NCBI RefSeq assembly: GCF_000381925.1
Contig: NZ_KB907307.1
Coordinates: forward strand, 1,674,001-1,738,000
Length of the DNA: 64,000 nucleotides
From: Nocardia sp. BMG111209
GTDB lineage: Bacteria > Actinomycetota > Actinomycetes > Mycobacteriales > Mycobacteriaceae
Direction: 5' to 3'
In this document: positions 25,380-34,330 of the stretch, piece by piece
Numbering within the stretch: the first letter of the stretch is position 1
Layout of the letters: each line of letters opens with the position of its first letter
Program-made: the position numbers and the translations under genes
Notes under the pieces: generated by a model
What the model saw: only the letters and a program-made list of their open reading frames with translations
Told to the model about the DNA's origin: nothing
The model's database searches: none

Positions 25380-25818
25380 GCTGATCCCTTTTTCTCTATG
25401 CGTCTTTCGGTGTTGGTCCGATCCTGGCGCGACATGCCCAATGTGCGACACATAGATAGATGCGCATATTTGCGTACCATTATTATTTTGACCTGGACTT
25501 TGGCGGGCTCCTCACCTGGCCCTTCACTCCGGTGTCGATCGACGATCGGCGCCGCTTGTGGGCCGGCCCTCTTCCCTGCCGCACCCCGCCACCGTGTACT
25601 CCTGACAGGCGTAATCACCTGCTACCCAGTGATATTCGCGCGATCCACTCCCCCGGGCCGGGCTCGACGCGCACCAGTCCGCAACAGATCGCTGGATGCG
25701 CATATCCGGGTATCTGAATTCGAAAATTCGCTCGGAGGGGATTGCCGAGCGGTTGGGAGGCAGGTGCCGGGCGCGTTCCCGCGCCCGGCCGACGACGAAC
25801 CGTACCGGCTCGTCGGTG
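25380..25818. other. Gene-free, A/T-rich stretch with repeated ATGCGCAT
   Basis: No convincing gene is seen in this 439-bp space. The part at 25440-25500 is A/T-rich for this genome. GATGCGCATAT occurs twice in the same orientation (25459-25469 and 25695-25705), each containing the 8-bp palindrome ATGCGCAT. They may be protein-binding sites. Both flanking genes end here (convergent), so no ordinary promoter is expected. Confidence 0.45.
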
Positions 25819-26838
25819 TCAGCGATCCAGGAGGGCGATCGCGCCGGCGGTGTCCAGGTCCGTGTACGCGGCCGAATAGCGTTGCGCGAGAGCGAGAGCG
25901 ATGTCGGGGCGTTGCCAGAGCTCACCGGCGCTGGCGGTGGCCAGCCAGAGCGTGAGCCCGTGGGCGACGGAGGCGCGGTAACGCAGCCGGATCTCGTCCA
26001 TCGATGGCAGCTCGTCGGCGGGGAGTTCCAGCGCGTCGCGGTAGTGCTCGAGCAGTTCCGGCTCGGCGGCGCGGCGGTCGTCGGTGGTGAGCGCGCCCTG
26101 GAGGAAATAGCCGAGGTCCAGCGACCAGTTGCCGCGCCGGGCGACCTGCCAGTCGAGGAACCCGACCTGCCCGTCGGTGGTGAGGTAGGTGTTGCCGATG
26201 TGCGGATCGCCGTGCAGCAGGGTCTGCGGGGCCCGGGTCAGGCTGTGGATGTAGGGCTTCCACACGTCTTCGATCAGCCGCTGCATGGTCAGCGCGTGGA
26301 CCTCCGGTGGGGCCTGATCACCCAGGCTTTCGAGCGCGGAGGGCAGCGGTGCGATTTCCATGCCGTCCCAGGGCACGAACGGCTCGAGCCAGTGCAACGC
26401 GGGTTCGGTGTGGACACGCTGGTCCCAGTATTTTCCGTGCATGCGGCCCAGTCCGCGGACTCCGCTGATCGCCTGGGCGGGGGTCAGCGGGCGGGTGGCG
26501 TCGCGGGGGTCGGCGCCGCGGGCGGTGAGATCCTCCATCACCAGCAGGAAGTCCTCCCCCGGCTCATCGATCACCGCCGCGTACACCCGCGGATGTTCCA
26601 GCGGCAGCGACACGCCCGAGGCGAACAGCCGTGGCTCGTGGAACAGGCCACTGGTCAGCCGGACCAGGTCCCGATGCGCGGGATCGACGGCCTTGACGAA
26701 CACCGTGGCCGGCCCGTCGCCGGTGGCGTAGGACAGTGCCAGCCGGGCACGCCGGTTGGTGCCGTCGTCGCCGCGGCCGCCACGAACCCCGCCGACGGCA
26801 ACGCGCTCTACCACCAACTCAGCGCACCGCAACACCAC
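25819..26838 (-). CDS. 5'-truncated phosphotransferase (APH/choline-kinase fold)
   Basis: Reads as a 339-residue aminoglycoside-phosphotransferase-like protein, but only from about residue 30 (RRARLALSYATG) does it match the family. The ATP lysine is in VFVKA, the catalytic Brenner motif is HGDPHIGN and the metal motif DWQVARRG is intact. The glycine-rich loop expected upstream is missing, and the first about 28 codons read antisense into a TetR remnant. The nominal start is a GTG at 26838 without a good Shine-Dalgarno. Most likely the gene lost its 5' end in a deletion and is now a pseudogene or a poorly expressed fragment. Confidence 0.72.
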   Translation of the reverse strand: MVLRCAELVVERVAVGGVRGGRGDDGTNRRARLALSYATGDGPATVFVKAVDPAHRDLVRLTSGLFHEPRLFASGVSLPLEHPRVYAAVIDEPGEDFLLVMEDLTARGADPRDATRPLTPAQAISGVRGLGRMHGKYWDQRVHTEPALHWLEPFVPWDGMEIAPLPSALESLGDQAPPEVHALTMQRLIEDVWKPYIHSLTRAPQTLLHGDPHIGNTYLTTDGQVGFLDWQVARRGNWSLDLGYFLQGALTTDDRRAAEPELLEHYRDALELPADELPSMDEIRLRYRASVAHGLTLWLATASAGELWQRPDIALALAQRYSAAYTDLDTAGAIALLDR

Positions 26839-27099
26839 GGACTGACCACCCGCCTACGGCGAGCCGCCGACACCGGAGACATCCACGCCGACACCGATAT
26901 CGACGCCGTCGCCGACACCCTCATCGGCACCCTGCTGCTCCGCACCCTCACGCCCCCGGGCACCGGCGACCACAGGACACAGTTCGACCGACTGCTCACC
27001 GCCATCTTCCACGGCATCACCTCCGCCGAGGCTCCGCCGCCGCGCGCGGATCCGGCCGCCGGACACGGCGGCATACGTCCGCTCCGGCATTCTCCGTGA
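26757..27099 (+). pseudogene. TetR regulator, C-terminal remnant
   Basis: This frame encodes the last about 110 residues of a TetR-family protein: LYHQLSAPQHHGLTTRLRRA, then GDIHADTDIDAVADTLIG and FDRLLTAIFHGI, matching the usual ending of the ligand domain. The HTH half is absent; upstream the frame continues only as the antisense of the phosphotransferase. The boundary is approximate (26745-26765). The remnant and the phosphotransferase face away from each other with both 5' ends lost, as expected if one deletion removed their common promoter. Confidence 0.7.
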
Positions 27100-27282
27100 C
27101 GGCCCGCGCGCACCGAACAGGCCGATCCCGCGCGGGATTTCGCGGATCCGGACTCCATGATTTGTGACAGGTCATGGAAATCGCTGTGAGGCCGTGCTTT
27201 TCGACGGGTCGATTGGCCGCGGAACGGTAGCCGGTCGGAAACGGGTTACGGCAGTGAAACGTTCGCGCCTAGGGTGGAGATC

Positions 27283-27930
27283 ATGATCGAAGCCGTGGTT
27301 TTCGACGTCGGAGAAACGCTGGTAGACGAGACCGGGCGGTACCAGAACTGGGCTGATTGGTTCGGCGTACCGCGCCTCACGCTGATGGCCACACTGGGAG
27401 CCGCGATCGCGACCGGCCGGGAGTGGACCGACGCGATGCGCCTGTTCCGGCCCGAATTCGACATCCGCCGCGATGCCGAATTATTAACGGCCGCAGGGTA
27501 TCCCGACGGTTTCACCGAGGCGGACCTGTATCCGGACGTACGCCGCGCGCTGGAGCAGTTGCGGGACCGCGGCCTGTGGATCGGGATCGTCGGCAACCAG
27601 CCGGCCCGCACGACCCCGATCCTGCGCGCGATGGACCTGCCCGTCGACTACATCGCGACCTCCGACGAATGGGGGCTGCGCAAGCCCGATCCGGAGTTCT
27701 TCCATCGCATCGCCGCGATCGCGCCCTGCGCGCGCGACCGGTTGCTGTACGTCGGCGATCGGGTGGACAACGATGTGGTGCCGGCGAAGGACACCGGCCT
27801 GCGCGCCGCGTTCGTGGTGCGCGGCCCCTGGGCCTGGATCCAGCGGGACTCCCCCGACGCCGCGCGGGCCGACTGGCGCATCTCCGCCCTCACCGAGCTG
27901 CCCGCCTTGGTCGACGCCGACGCCGCGTGA
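27283..27930 (+). CDS. HAD superfamily hydrolase
   Basis: A 215-residue HAD-fold protein. Motif I is VFDVGETL with nucleophile D8; the second Asp of DxD is Gly10, seen in some HADs that are not classical phosphatases. Motif II is GIVGNQ, motif III lysine is in GLRKPDPEF, and motif IV is YVGDRVDND. Start ATG 27283 lies 4 bases after the purine-rich agggtggaga, slightly close; a GTG at 27274 is possible but lies within that sequence. It precedes a DUF2784 gene by about 20 bp. Substrate unknown. Confidence 0.87.
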   Translation: MIEAVVFDVGETLVDETGRYQNWADWFGVPRLTLMATLGAAIATGREWTDAMRLFRPEFDIRRDAELLTAAGYPDGFTEADLYPDVRRALEQLRDRGLWIGIVGNQPARTTPILRAMDLPVDYIATSDEWGLRKPDPEFFHRIAAIAPCARDRLLYVGDRVDNDVVPAKDTGLRAAFVVRGPWAWIQRDSPDAARADWRISALTELPALVDADAA

Positions 27931-27951
27931 CCCGCCTACTCTGGAAGGGTG

Positions 27952-28323
27952 ATGTACCGCCTGCTCGCGGACGCCACCGCCGGGGTGCATTTCCTGTTCG
28001 TCGCCTACCTGGTGGTGGGTGGATTTCTCGCGTGCCGGTGGCGCTGGACCATCTGGACCCATGTCCCGGCGGTGGTGTGGGGATTCAGCACGGTGCTGTT
28101 CGGATTCGTCTGCCCGCTCACCGAGCTGGAGAACTGGTCGCGCCGGCGCGCCGGTGAGGCGGGGTTGCCGCCGTCGGGGTTCATCGATCATTACCTGACC
28201 GGCGTTCTGTATCCGCGGAGTGCCCTGGAGCTCGTCCGGGTGCTGGTGGTGATCGTGGTCGTGGCGTCCTGGGTGCTGTACCTGCGGTTGTATCGCCACC
28301 GAAGTACACAGACCGTCGGGTGA
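27952..28323 (+). CDS. DUF2784 small membrane protein
   Basis: A 123-residue integral membrane protein with four hydrophobic segments. The sequence ADATAGVHFLFVAYLVVGG, CPLTELENWSRRRAGE and FIDHYLTGVLYP is diagnostic of DUF2784, a widespread family without assigned function. GGAAGG sits only a few bases before the start, so GTG 27949 or ATG 27952 are both possible. Probably cotranscribed with the HAD gene 21 bp upstream. Confidence 0.87.
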   Translation: MYRLLADATAGVHFLFVAYLVVGGFLACRWRWTIWTHVPAVVWGFSTVLFGFVCPLTELENWSRRRAGEAGLPPSGFIDHYLTGVLYPRSALELVRVLVVIVVVASWVLYLRLYRHRSTQTVG

Positions 28324-28692
28324 TCCACACATCGAGCGGCGGTTCGATCGGGGCCCGGGAGGCCGATTCGTCCCGCTGATGCCGTCCTGTCCCGCCCGTG
28401 TGCCTCCGTCTCGGCACACTGGCGCCCTCTCGAACACGGCCTCCGACCTGGGCCGACGGCGCGAATCGTCCAACCGTTGGCAACTAGCTTCGGTCGTGAA
28501 TTCCGGTGTCGGTTGATCGCGATCCTCGACATCGCTTGGGTGCGGTGGTGGCTCGTTTCCGGTCGCGAATTTCAGAACCGGGGTGGCGCGTGTCCGCCGC
28601 TGCCTTCGGCATGGATCCCCAAGCGACACTGTTTATCTCGCTGACCACCCCGGCCACACCCTCCCGCCGAACCCCGAGAAAGGTGGACACCC
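28324..28692. other. Gene-free stretch
   Basis: I see no gene, clear promoter, strong hairpin or repeat in these 369 bases. The end carries the Shine-Dalgarno aaaggtgg of the GNAT gene that follows. Confidence 0.5.
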
Positions 28693-29139
28693 GTGCACGC
28701 GACCGTCCGCGCCGGCACCCGCACCGATATCGATGCGCTCGTCGCACTCGACCGAGTCGCCCATCACGGCAACACGCGAGCCGGTCACATCACACGATGG
28801 TGCGAGCAGGACGCGGTCCTGGTCGCGGAGGCCAACGGTGAACCCGCCGGATACTGCGTCATCGAATACACCTTCTTCGACCACGGCTTCCTGACCATGC
28901 TCATGGTCTCAGAATCCTTCCGCGGCAGAGGGATCGGTGCGACACTGCTGCGCGCCGCCCGCGCGGCATGCGTCACCCCGAAACTGTTCACCTCGACGAA
29001 CCTGTCCAACCACGCTATGCAACGACTGCTCCACCGTGCCGGCTGGCTGTCCGTCGGAATGCTCCACGACCTCGACTCCGGCGACCCCGAAGTGTTCTAC
29101 CTCCACCGAGAACCAGAACAACCCCTCCGGAACCGGTGA
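28693..29139 (+). CDS. GNAT family N-acetyltransferase
   Basis: A 148-residue GNAT protein. VRAGTRTDIDALVALDR is the first strand and helix; AVLVAEANGEPAGYCVIEY forms the central sheet; the acetyl-CoA pyrophosphate loop is SFRGRGIGATLL; and LSNHAMQRLLHRAGW is the C-terminal motif B. The start is GTG 28693, preceded by aaaggtgg. It is complete, unlike the GNAT remnant about 80 bp downstream on the other strand, and is of a different subgroup. Substrate unknown. Confidence 0.88.
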   Translation: MHATVRAGTRTDIDALVALDRVAHHGNTRAGHITRWCEQDAVLVAEANGEPAGYCVIEYTFFDHGFLTMLMVSESFRGRGIGATLLRAARAACVTPKLFTSTNLSNHAMQRLLHRAGWLSVGMLHDLDSGDPEVFYLHREPEQPLRNR

Positions 29140-29222
29140 AACTTCGGTGGCACTACGCACATGGAACAGCAGTTCGGCGCCCGAGCCCGCCTGTCCGTGT
29201 ACCGATGCCCGGTCGCCTCGAA

Positions 29223-29438
29223 TCAGATCCAGTAGCGTCGGATCAGCGTCCCGTCGCTCCACGGCTCGACCGATTCGAGTACGCCGCCACATGATTCGAT
29301 GATTCGGCTGCTTGCTTCGTTGTCGTCGCCGCATGTGATGAACACATGCTCGATGCCCATCTCGTGCGCGAGGTCGAGACTGCGCTGCAGAATAGCGCGG
29401 CCTCGGCGGCGATGCTGGGCGAGGACCGATTTGTTCAC
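29223..29438 (-). pseudogene. GNAT acetyltransferase, C-terminal fragment
   Basis: Seventy-one residues match the C-terminal half of a GNAT enzyme: HRRRGRAILQRSLDLA (degraded acetyl-CoA loop), VFITCGDDNEASSRIIES, GGVLES and the typical ending RRYWI. The N-terminal substrate half is absent; no equivalent could be read in any frame of 29439-29688. The GTG at 29438 is therefore nominal. A truncated gene is more likely than a functional short protein. Confidence 0.65.
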
Positions 29439-29688
29439 TGGCGCAATGAGATACCGCGCGGCTGGGCTGCGAAGACCACGCGGAGCGGCTCACGCCATCC
29501 ACGAGGCGGACGTCCATCCTTACCGCGCAGGCGCGGCCGGACAGCATGCCCGGCCCGGCGGTGGCCGGGATGAACGCGGCCCGCACCCTGAGGGAGTTCG
29601 GTCGCTTCAGTGAACCGCTCTACCGGTCTCACTCGGCTTGCTGCCCAGGCTCCGCTCCCTGAGACAGGGACAGTCCCCGGTAGTGAGA

Positions 29689-32127
29689 TTATCGACTCGG
29701 GACAATCACGCCGTCGCCCGAGACGATCGGCAACGTATGCGGTGTTTCCCAGCGCCAGTCCTGAATCTCCGCCGGATCCTCACCGAACCGGTAGGCGTGC
29801 GTGCGGGCCCGGTCGAGCCGGTCCAGCAATTCCTCACGCAGATGTCCCATCCGCTCGTCCAGCCGGGGCACCTGCTCCAGCGCGGCGAGCGCGAGGTGGT
29901 AGCGATCGATGCCGTTGAGCACACACATCTGGAACGGGGTCGTGGTGGTTCCGCGATCGTGGAACCCCCGCACGTGCATCCGGTCGTGACCGGGACGACG
30001 ATAGACGAGTTGATGGATCAGCCACGGGTAGCCGTGGAATGCGAAGATCACCGGCCGTGCGGCAGTGAAGATCTCGGTGTAGGCACGATCGGAGATACCG
30101 TGCGGGTGCCGATCAGACGGGAACAACCGGGCCAGATCCACCACATTCACGACGCGGACCGCCACCTCCGGCGCCAGTTCCCGCAGCACCGCGACGGCGG
30201 CGAGGGTCTCCTGGGTGGGTACGTCACCGGCGCAGGCCAGCACGACATCGGTATCGCCTCCTGCGTCGGAACTGGCCCACCGCCATACTCCCAGCCCGCG
30301 AGCGCAGTGCCGACGCGCCTCGTCGTCACCGAGATACTGTGGCGCGGGCTGCTTTCCGGCCACCACCACATTGATCCGGCCTCGACTGCGCAGACAGTGG
30401 TCGAACACGTGCAACAGGCAATTGGCGTCCGGCGGCAGATACACCCGCGAGACCTCCGGCCGCTTGCTCAGGACGTGATCGAGAAAGCCCGGATCCTGAT
30501 GGGACGCACCGTTGTGATCCTGCCGCCACACGTGTGATGTGACCAGATAGTTCAGGCTCGGAATCGGCTCCCGCCATGGGAATTCGGCTGCGGTATGCAG
30601 CCATTTGGCATGCTGCACCACCATCGAGTCGATGATGTGCGCAAACGCCTCGTAGGTGGAGAACACGCCGTGCCGACCGGTCAGCAGATACCCTTCGAGC
30701 CAGCCCTGGCACAGATGCTCCGACAGCACCTCGAATACGCGACCGTCCGGCGTGAGCCGGTCGTCGCCGGGCCGATGACCTTCCCGCCAGCGCCGGCCGG
30801 TCACCTCCAGCACCGCATCGAGCCGGTTGGACGCGTGCTCGTCCGGGGAAAAGAACAGCAGGTCATGGGAATTGGCGGTGAGGGCATCTCGAAGGTAGCC
30901 GCCGAGTACCCGGGTGGCCTCACCGTCGACCGCTCCCGGCGCCGGAACGGCGAGGGTGTGCCCGGATACTTCCGGTAGCCGCAATTCGATGCGGGTTCGC
31001 CCGTGCGCCAGCGGATTCGCGCTCATCCGCAATTCACCGACGGGATTCGCCGACTCGACCAGCGGCGCCGGGGTTCCATCGGGTGTGAACAACTCTTCCG
31101 GTCGATAGGAGTGCAGCCATTGTTCCAGCAACGCCAGATGAGCGGGATCGTCGCGCACCCCCGCTAACGGCACTTGATGGGCGCGGAACGTATCCGCCAC
31201 CGGCACACCGTCCACCTCCGCCGGACCGGTCCAGCCCTTGGGGGTCGCGAGCACGATCATCGGCAGCCGCGCGGTGCCGGTACCCGGGCTGCGGCGGGCC
31301 TCGTCGCGGATCTCCGAGATCCGGTCGAACACCTCGTCCAGCGCGGCCGCATATGCCTCGTGGACTTCCCGTGGGTCACTGCCGCGCACGTGCCACGGCT
31401 CCCAGCCGTGACCGAGCAGTAGTGCGTCCAGATCTCCGCGCGGCAGGCGGGCCAACAAGGTCGGGTTGGCGATCTTGTAGCCGTTGAGGTGCAGAATCGG
31501 CAGCACCGCGCCATCGCAGATCGGGTTCAGGAACGCCGGCGCGTGCCAGCTGGTCGCCAGTGCGCCCGTCTCGGCCTCGCCGTCGCCGATGACACAGGCC
31601 ACCGTCAGATCCGGGTTGTCCAGCGCCGCACCGGTGGCGTGCGCCAGCGAATAGCCCAGCTCGCCGCCCTCATGGATCGAGCCCGGCAGATGCGGCGATG
31701 CATGGCTGGGCACTCCACCGGGAAAGGAGAACTGCCGGAACAATTCCCGCATCCCGGCCACATCCTGCGCCACCTCGGGGTGACGCTCGCTGTAGCTGCC
31801 CTCCAGCCACGCTGCGGCGTTCAATCCCGCGGCGCCGTGTCCCGGGCCGCATATGAACAGCATCCGGCGGTGCCGTTGCCGGATTATGCGATTCAGATGG
31901 CCGTAAGTGAGTGTGATGCCGGGCACGGTGCCCCAATGTCCCACCAGCCGTGGCTTGATATGCTGCGCTGCAAGCGGTTCGGTCAGCAGTGGGTTGTCCA
32001 GCAGATAGATCTGTCCGGCGGACAGGTAGTTCGCCGCACGCCACCAGGCGTCCAGGCCGGTGAAGAAATCGTCTTCGGCAAGCGCAGCCCGCGCCGGATC
32101 GTTGTTCATCGACATCGCTCTCATCAT
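29689..32127 (-). CDS. xfp: Xylulose-5-phosphate/fructose-6-phosphate phosphoketolase
   Basis: A roughly 812-residue thiamine-diphosphate enzyme that cleaves xylulose-5-P or fructose-6-P with phosphate to acetyl-phosphate. Family signatures: [40 protein letters not shown] (phosphoketolase signature 1) and the ThDP motif GDGEAETG...N; the C-terminal half contains [12 protein letters not shown]. It is the usual length. The ATG at 32127 overlaps the stop of the USP gene (ATGA); ATGs at 32115 and 32109 are also possible. Coupling with a universal stress protein suggests use under energy stress, giving ATP through acetate kinase without oxygen. The operon may be under DosR-type control. Confidence 0.93.
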   Translation of the reverse strand: MMRAMSMNNDPARAALAEDDFFTGLDAWWRAANYLSAGQIYLLDNPLLTEPLAAQHIKPRLVGHWGTVPGITLTYGHLNRIIRQRHRRMLFICGPGHGAAGLNAAAWLEGSYSERHPEVAQDVAGMRELFRQFSFPGGVPSHASPHLPGSIHEGGELGYSLAHATGAALDNPDLTVACVIGDGEAETGALATSWHAPAFLNPICDGAVLPILHLNGYKIANPTLLARLPRGDLDALLLGHGWEPWHVRGSDPREVHEAYAAALDEVFDRISEIRDEARRSPGTGTARLPMIVLATPKGWTGPAEVDGVPVADTFRAHQVPLAGVRDDPAHLALLEQWLHSYRPEELFTPDGTPAPLVESANPVGELRMSANPLAHGRTRIELRLPEVSGHTLAVPAPGAVDGEATRVLGGYLRDALTANSHDLLFFSPDEHASNRLDAVLEVTGRRWREGHRPGDDRLTPDGRVFEVLSEHLCQGWLEGYLLTGRHGVFSTYEAFAHIIDSMVVQHAKWLHTAAEFPWREPIPSLNYLVTSHVWRQDHNGASHQDPGFLDHVLSKRPEVSRVYLPPDANCLLHVFDHCLRSRGRINVVVAGKQPAPQYLGDDEARRHCARGLGVWRWASSDAGGDTDVVLACAGDVPTQETLAAVAVLRELAPEVAVRVVNVVDLARLFPSDRHPHGISDRAYTEIFTAARPVIFAFHGYPWLIHQLVYRRPGHDRMHVRGFHDRGTTTTPFQMCVLNGIDRYHLALAALEQVPRLDERMGHLREELLDRLDRARTHAYRFGEDPAEIQDWRWETPHTLPIVSGDGVIVPSR

Positions 32128-33047
32128 TCGGGGCGGACAATCATTACCGGGCAATGCGCTTGCTGCACAAGCGAATTCGAGGTCGACCCGAGCAGCAAGC
32201 CGCGGAATCCACCGCGCCCGCGGCTGCCGACGACCACCAGTTGTGCGTGCTTCGACCAGTCGATCAGCACGCCGGCCGGCTCCAACGGATACACCCTCCG
32301 GGTCACCGTCACCTCGGGATACTTCTCCTGCCAGCCCGCGAGCCGCTCGGCCAGCAGCGCTTCCTCGGTCACCGCGATCGCCGACACCGATTCGAGGAGG
32401 TACGGGTCATCGGCGTACTGCCCGAGATTGATGTCCGCCCAGACGTGGACGACCACCAGTTCGGCGCCACGCTCCGCGGCCTCTTCGAAGGCCGCGGCGA
32501 GCGCAGGCTCGCCGACCGGACCACCGTCGACGCCGACGACGACGGGCCCATCGGCCCGCACCCGGTCCTCGGCATCGGGATCGGCGCGAACCACTACGAC
32601 AGCGCCGCGCGCGTGGCTGGTCACCGCCAGCGCGATCGACCCCAGATGCGCCGCCCACCCGCCCGAGCCGGTGGTACCGATCACGACCCGATAGGCGTCG
32701 GCGCTCGAGCGAACCAGCAACTCACGCGGGTCCCCGTCGGACATCGCGGACGACACTCGCAGGTGCGGATACTGCTGCCGCACCGCGCTCACGGCCTTGC
32801 CGAGGTAGACCTCGCCGATCTTGTGCATCGACTCGACGACCGGCGGTATCGATACGTCGTATCGGTTGTAGACCTCGGCCAGCCGGTTCAACGCCAGGCT
32901 GTGCACGATGCACAGCTCCCGTCCGCAGCGGTCGGCTGTGGCGGCCGCCCACATCAGTGCCCTCTCCGACGCCTGTGAACCGTCGATGCCGACCACCACT
33001 GCGGCCGATGCCAGGTGATGGGGATCGTCATTGTGCTGCCGATCCAT
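32124..33047 (-). CDS. Tandem universal stress protein (UspA family)
   Basis: A 307-residue protein of two USP domains. Domain 1 begins [16 protein letters not shown] and ends [15 protein letters not shown]; domain 2 begins [15 protein letters not shown] and ends [19 protein letters not shown], so both carry the G-x2-G-x9-G-S/T ATP-binding pattern. Length and layout match the DosR-regulon tandem USPs of mycobacteria such as Rv2623. It is first in an operon with phosphoketolase (4-base overlap). A weak DosR-like element lies 70-90 bp upstream. Confidence 0.93.
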   Translation of the reverse strand: MDRQHNDDPHHLASAAVVVGIDGSQASERALMWAAATADRCGRELCIVHSLALNRLAEVYNRYDVSIPPVVESMHKIGEVYLGKAVSAVRQQYPHLRVSSAMSDGDPRELLVRSSADAYRVVIGTTGSGGWAAHLGSIALAVTSHARGAVVVVRADPDAEDRVRADGPVVVGVDGGPVGEPALAAAFEEAAERGAELVVVHVWADINLGQYADDPYLLESVSAIAVTEEALLAERLAGWQEKYPEVTVTRRVYPLEPAGVLIDWSKHAQLVVVGSRGRGGFRGLLLGSTSNSLVQQAHCPVMIVRPE

Positions 33048-33117
33048 CGCAACCTCCTCGTGAGAACACCGTCCGATCGGCCGGTGTCCTCACCGTAGAG
33101 AGAACCGGGCCGTTACC

Positions 33118-33137
33118 GATGCGGTACAAAGTCCCGC
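33118..33137 (-). promoter_or_regulatory. Weak DosR-box-like element upstream of USP-phosphoketolase
   Basis: On the minus strand the core reads GGGACTTTGTACCG, agreeing at 10 of 14 positions with the mycobacterial DosR core GGGACTWWAGTCCC; the left half is perfect and the right half poor. It is placed 70-90 bp before the USP start. Confidence 0.4.
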
Positions 33138-33392
33138 CTCCGGGGTCCGAACGCCCTGTTCGACTGCCACACTCAGCCGCCGCACACGAGCCCGGCCGCC
33201 GGCGGACCGGCTCCGCCGCCCGCGCGCATCGGCACCTCGGCCGGGCCGTGTTCGTTCGAGCAAGGCATCACCGGCACCGCGCTGATCATGTATTTTCTTC
33301 CCGGTATGATCCGTATGAAGACAGAAAAGGTCTGATCGAGCGTTGCCCGGTGCGAGACAGCACGGGCTACGCGCCAGCGGAGGCGGTGACTC

Positions 33393-34301
33393 ATGACCGG
33401 TCACCCGCAGTCGGCTTCGGCGGGGGCGATCGTGGTCGGTGTCAACGGGTCGGTGAGTTCGTATCACGCGGTGGCGTGGGCGGCGGTGGAAGCACGGTTG
33501 CACAGATGCGAGCTACGGCTGGTCGAGTCGATAGCAGCGGCAACGCCCGACGTCGGCCCATGCGAGCCGTCCATCGATCTCGACCCACAGTTTCTGCAGT
33601 ACTACAGTCGCCGCACTCTCGCCGAGGCGATCGGGATCGTGCGGGGCGCCACTGGCAGCCGATTCCCGCTTGTAACCGCCGAAACGGTCGATCGACCGAT
33701 CATCGACGAACTGCTGGGCCGGTCGCACACCGCGCGGATGATCGTGCTCGGCCGTAGAAGCCTCGCAGCAGTCGATGGTGGGCTGGTCGGCTCGGTGGGA
33801 GCCACACTGATCCAGCGCGCACACTGCCCGATCGCGGTCACACATACCACCCTTTCCCGCGATACGTTCTCGGCCACATCGGTTCTCGCCGGAGTAGGCA
33901 GAACCACCCTCCACATGCCCGCCCTCGGTGTCGCTTTCGAGGAAGCCGCCCTCCGCGAGGTCGGCCTGACCATCGTGCATATGTCCAGCGAAACGGCCAC
34001 TGTCGGCGGTGACACCCGTACGGGCTGCCGGGACAGCGCCTTCGCGGCCGAAATCGCCCGGTGGGCGGCTCGCTACCCGCAGGTCACAATCCACGACACT
34101 GCGGCCGATGACAGCCCTGTCCAGACACTGCTCGACGAAACGGACAACGCGCAACTGCTGGTAATCGGCGGCTACGGCCCAGGAGGATTCGCGGACATGC
34201 TCATAGGCTCCAGCTACCGCACCCTCGCGAATATGGTCGATTGCCCCTTCATCGTCGTGACCAGGCCGATTCACCCCCGTATGCCGCAACAGGATCGTTG
34301 A
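33393..34301 (+). CDS. Tandem universal stress protein, second copy
   Basis: A 302-residue two-domain USP, divergent from the first. Domain 1 starts AIVVGVNGSVSSYHAV; its ATP loop (VLGRRSLAAVDGGLVGS) lacks the second glycine, so nucleotide binding there is doubtful. Domain 2 keeps VIGGYGPGGFADMLIGSS. Identity with the neighbouring USP appears low, so this is not a recent duplicate. The start ATG 33393 follows gcggaggcgg. It is monocistronic; no good DosR-like box was found before it. Confidence 0.88.
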   Translation: MTGHPQSASAGAIVVGVNGSVSSYHAVAWAAVEARLHRCELRLVESIAAATPDVGPCEPSIDLDPQFLQYYSRRTLAEAIGIVRGATGSRFPLVTAETVDRPIIDELLGRSHTARMIVLGRRSLAAVDGGLVGSVGATLIQRAHCPIAVTHTTLSRDTFSATSVLAGVGRTTLHMPALGVAFEEAALREVGLTIVHMSSETATVGGDTRTGCRDSAFAAEIARWAARYPQVTIHDTAADDSPVQTLLDETDNAQLLVIGGYGPGGFADMLIGSSYRTLANMVDCPFIVVTRPIHPRMPQQDR

Positions 34302-34330
34302 CACGACCAAGTCGGCTGCGGTCACCCGTG

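Noticed and set aside
29660..29675. GGGACAGTCCCC downstream of phosphoketolase as a DosR box
   Set aside because: Spacer is one base, not four, and it lies after the gene; more likely a chance or terminator-like symmetry.
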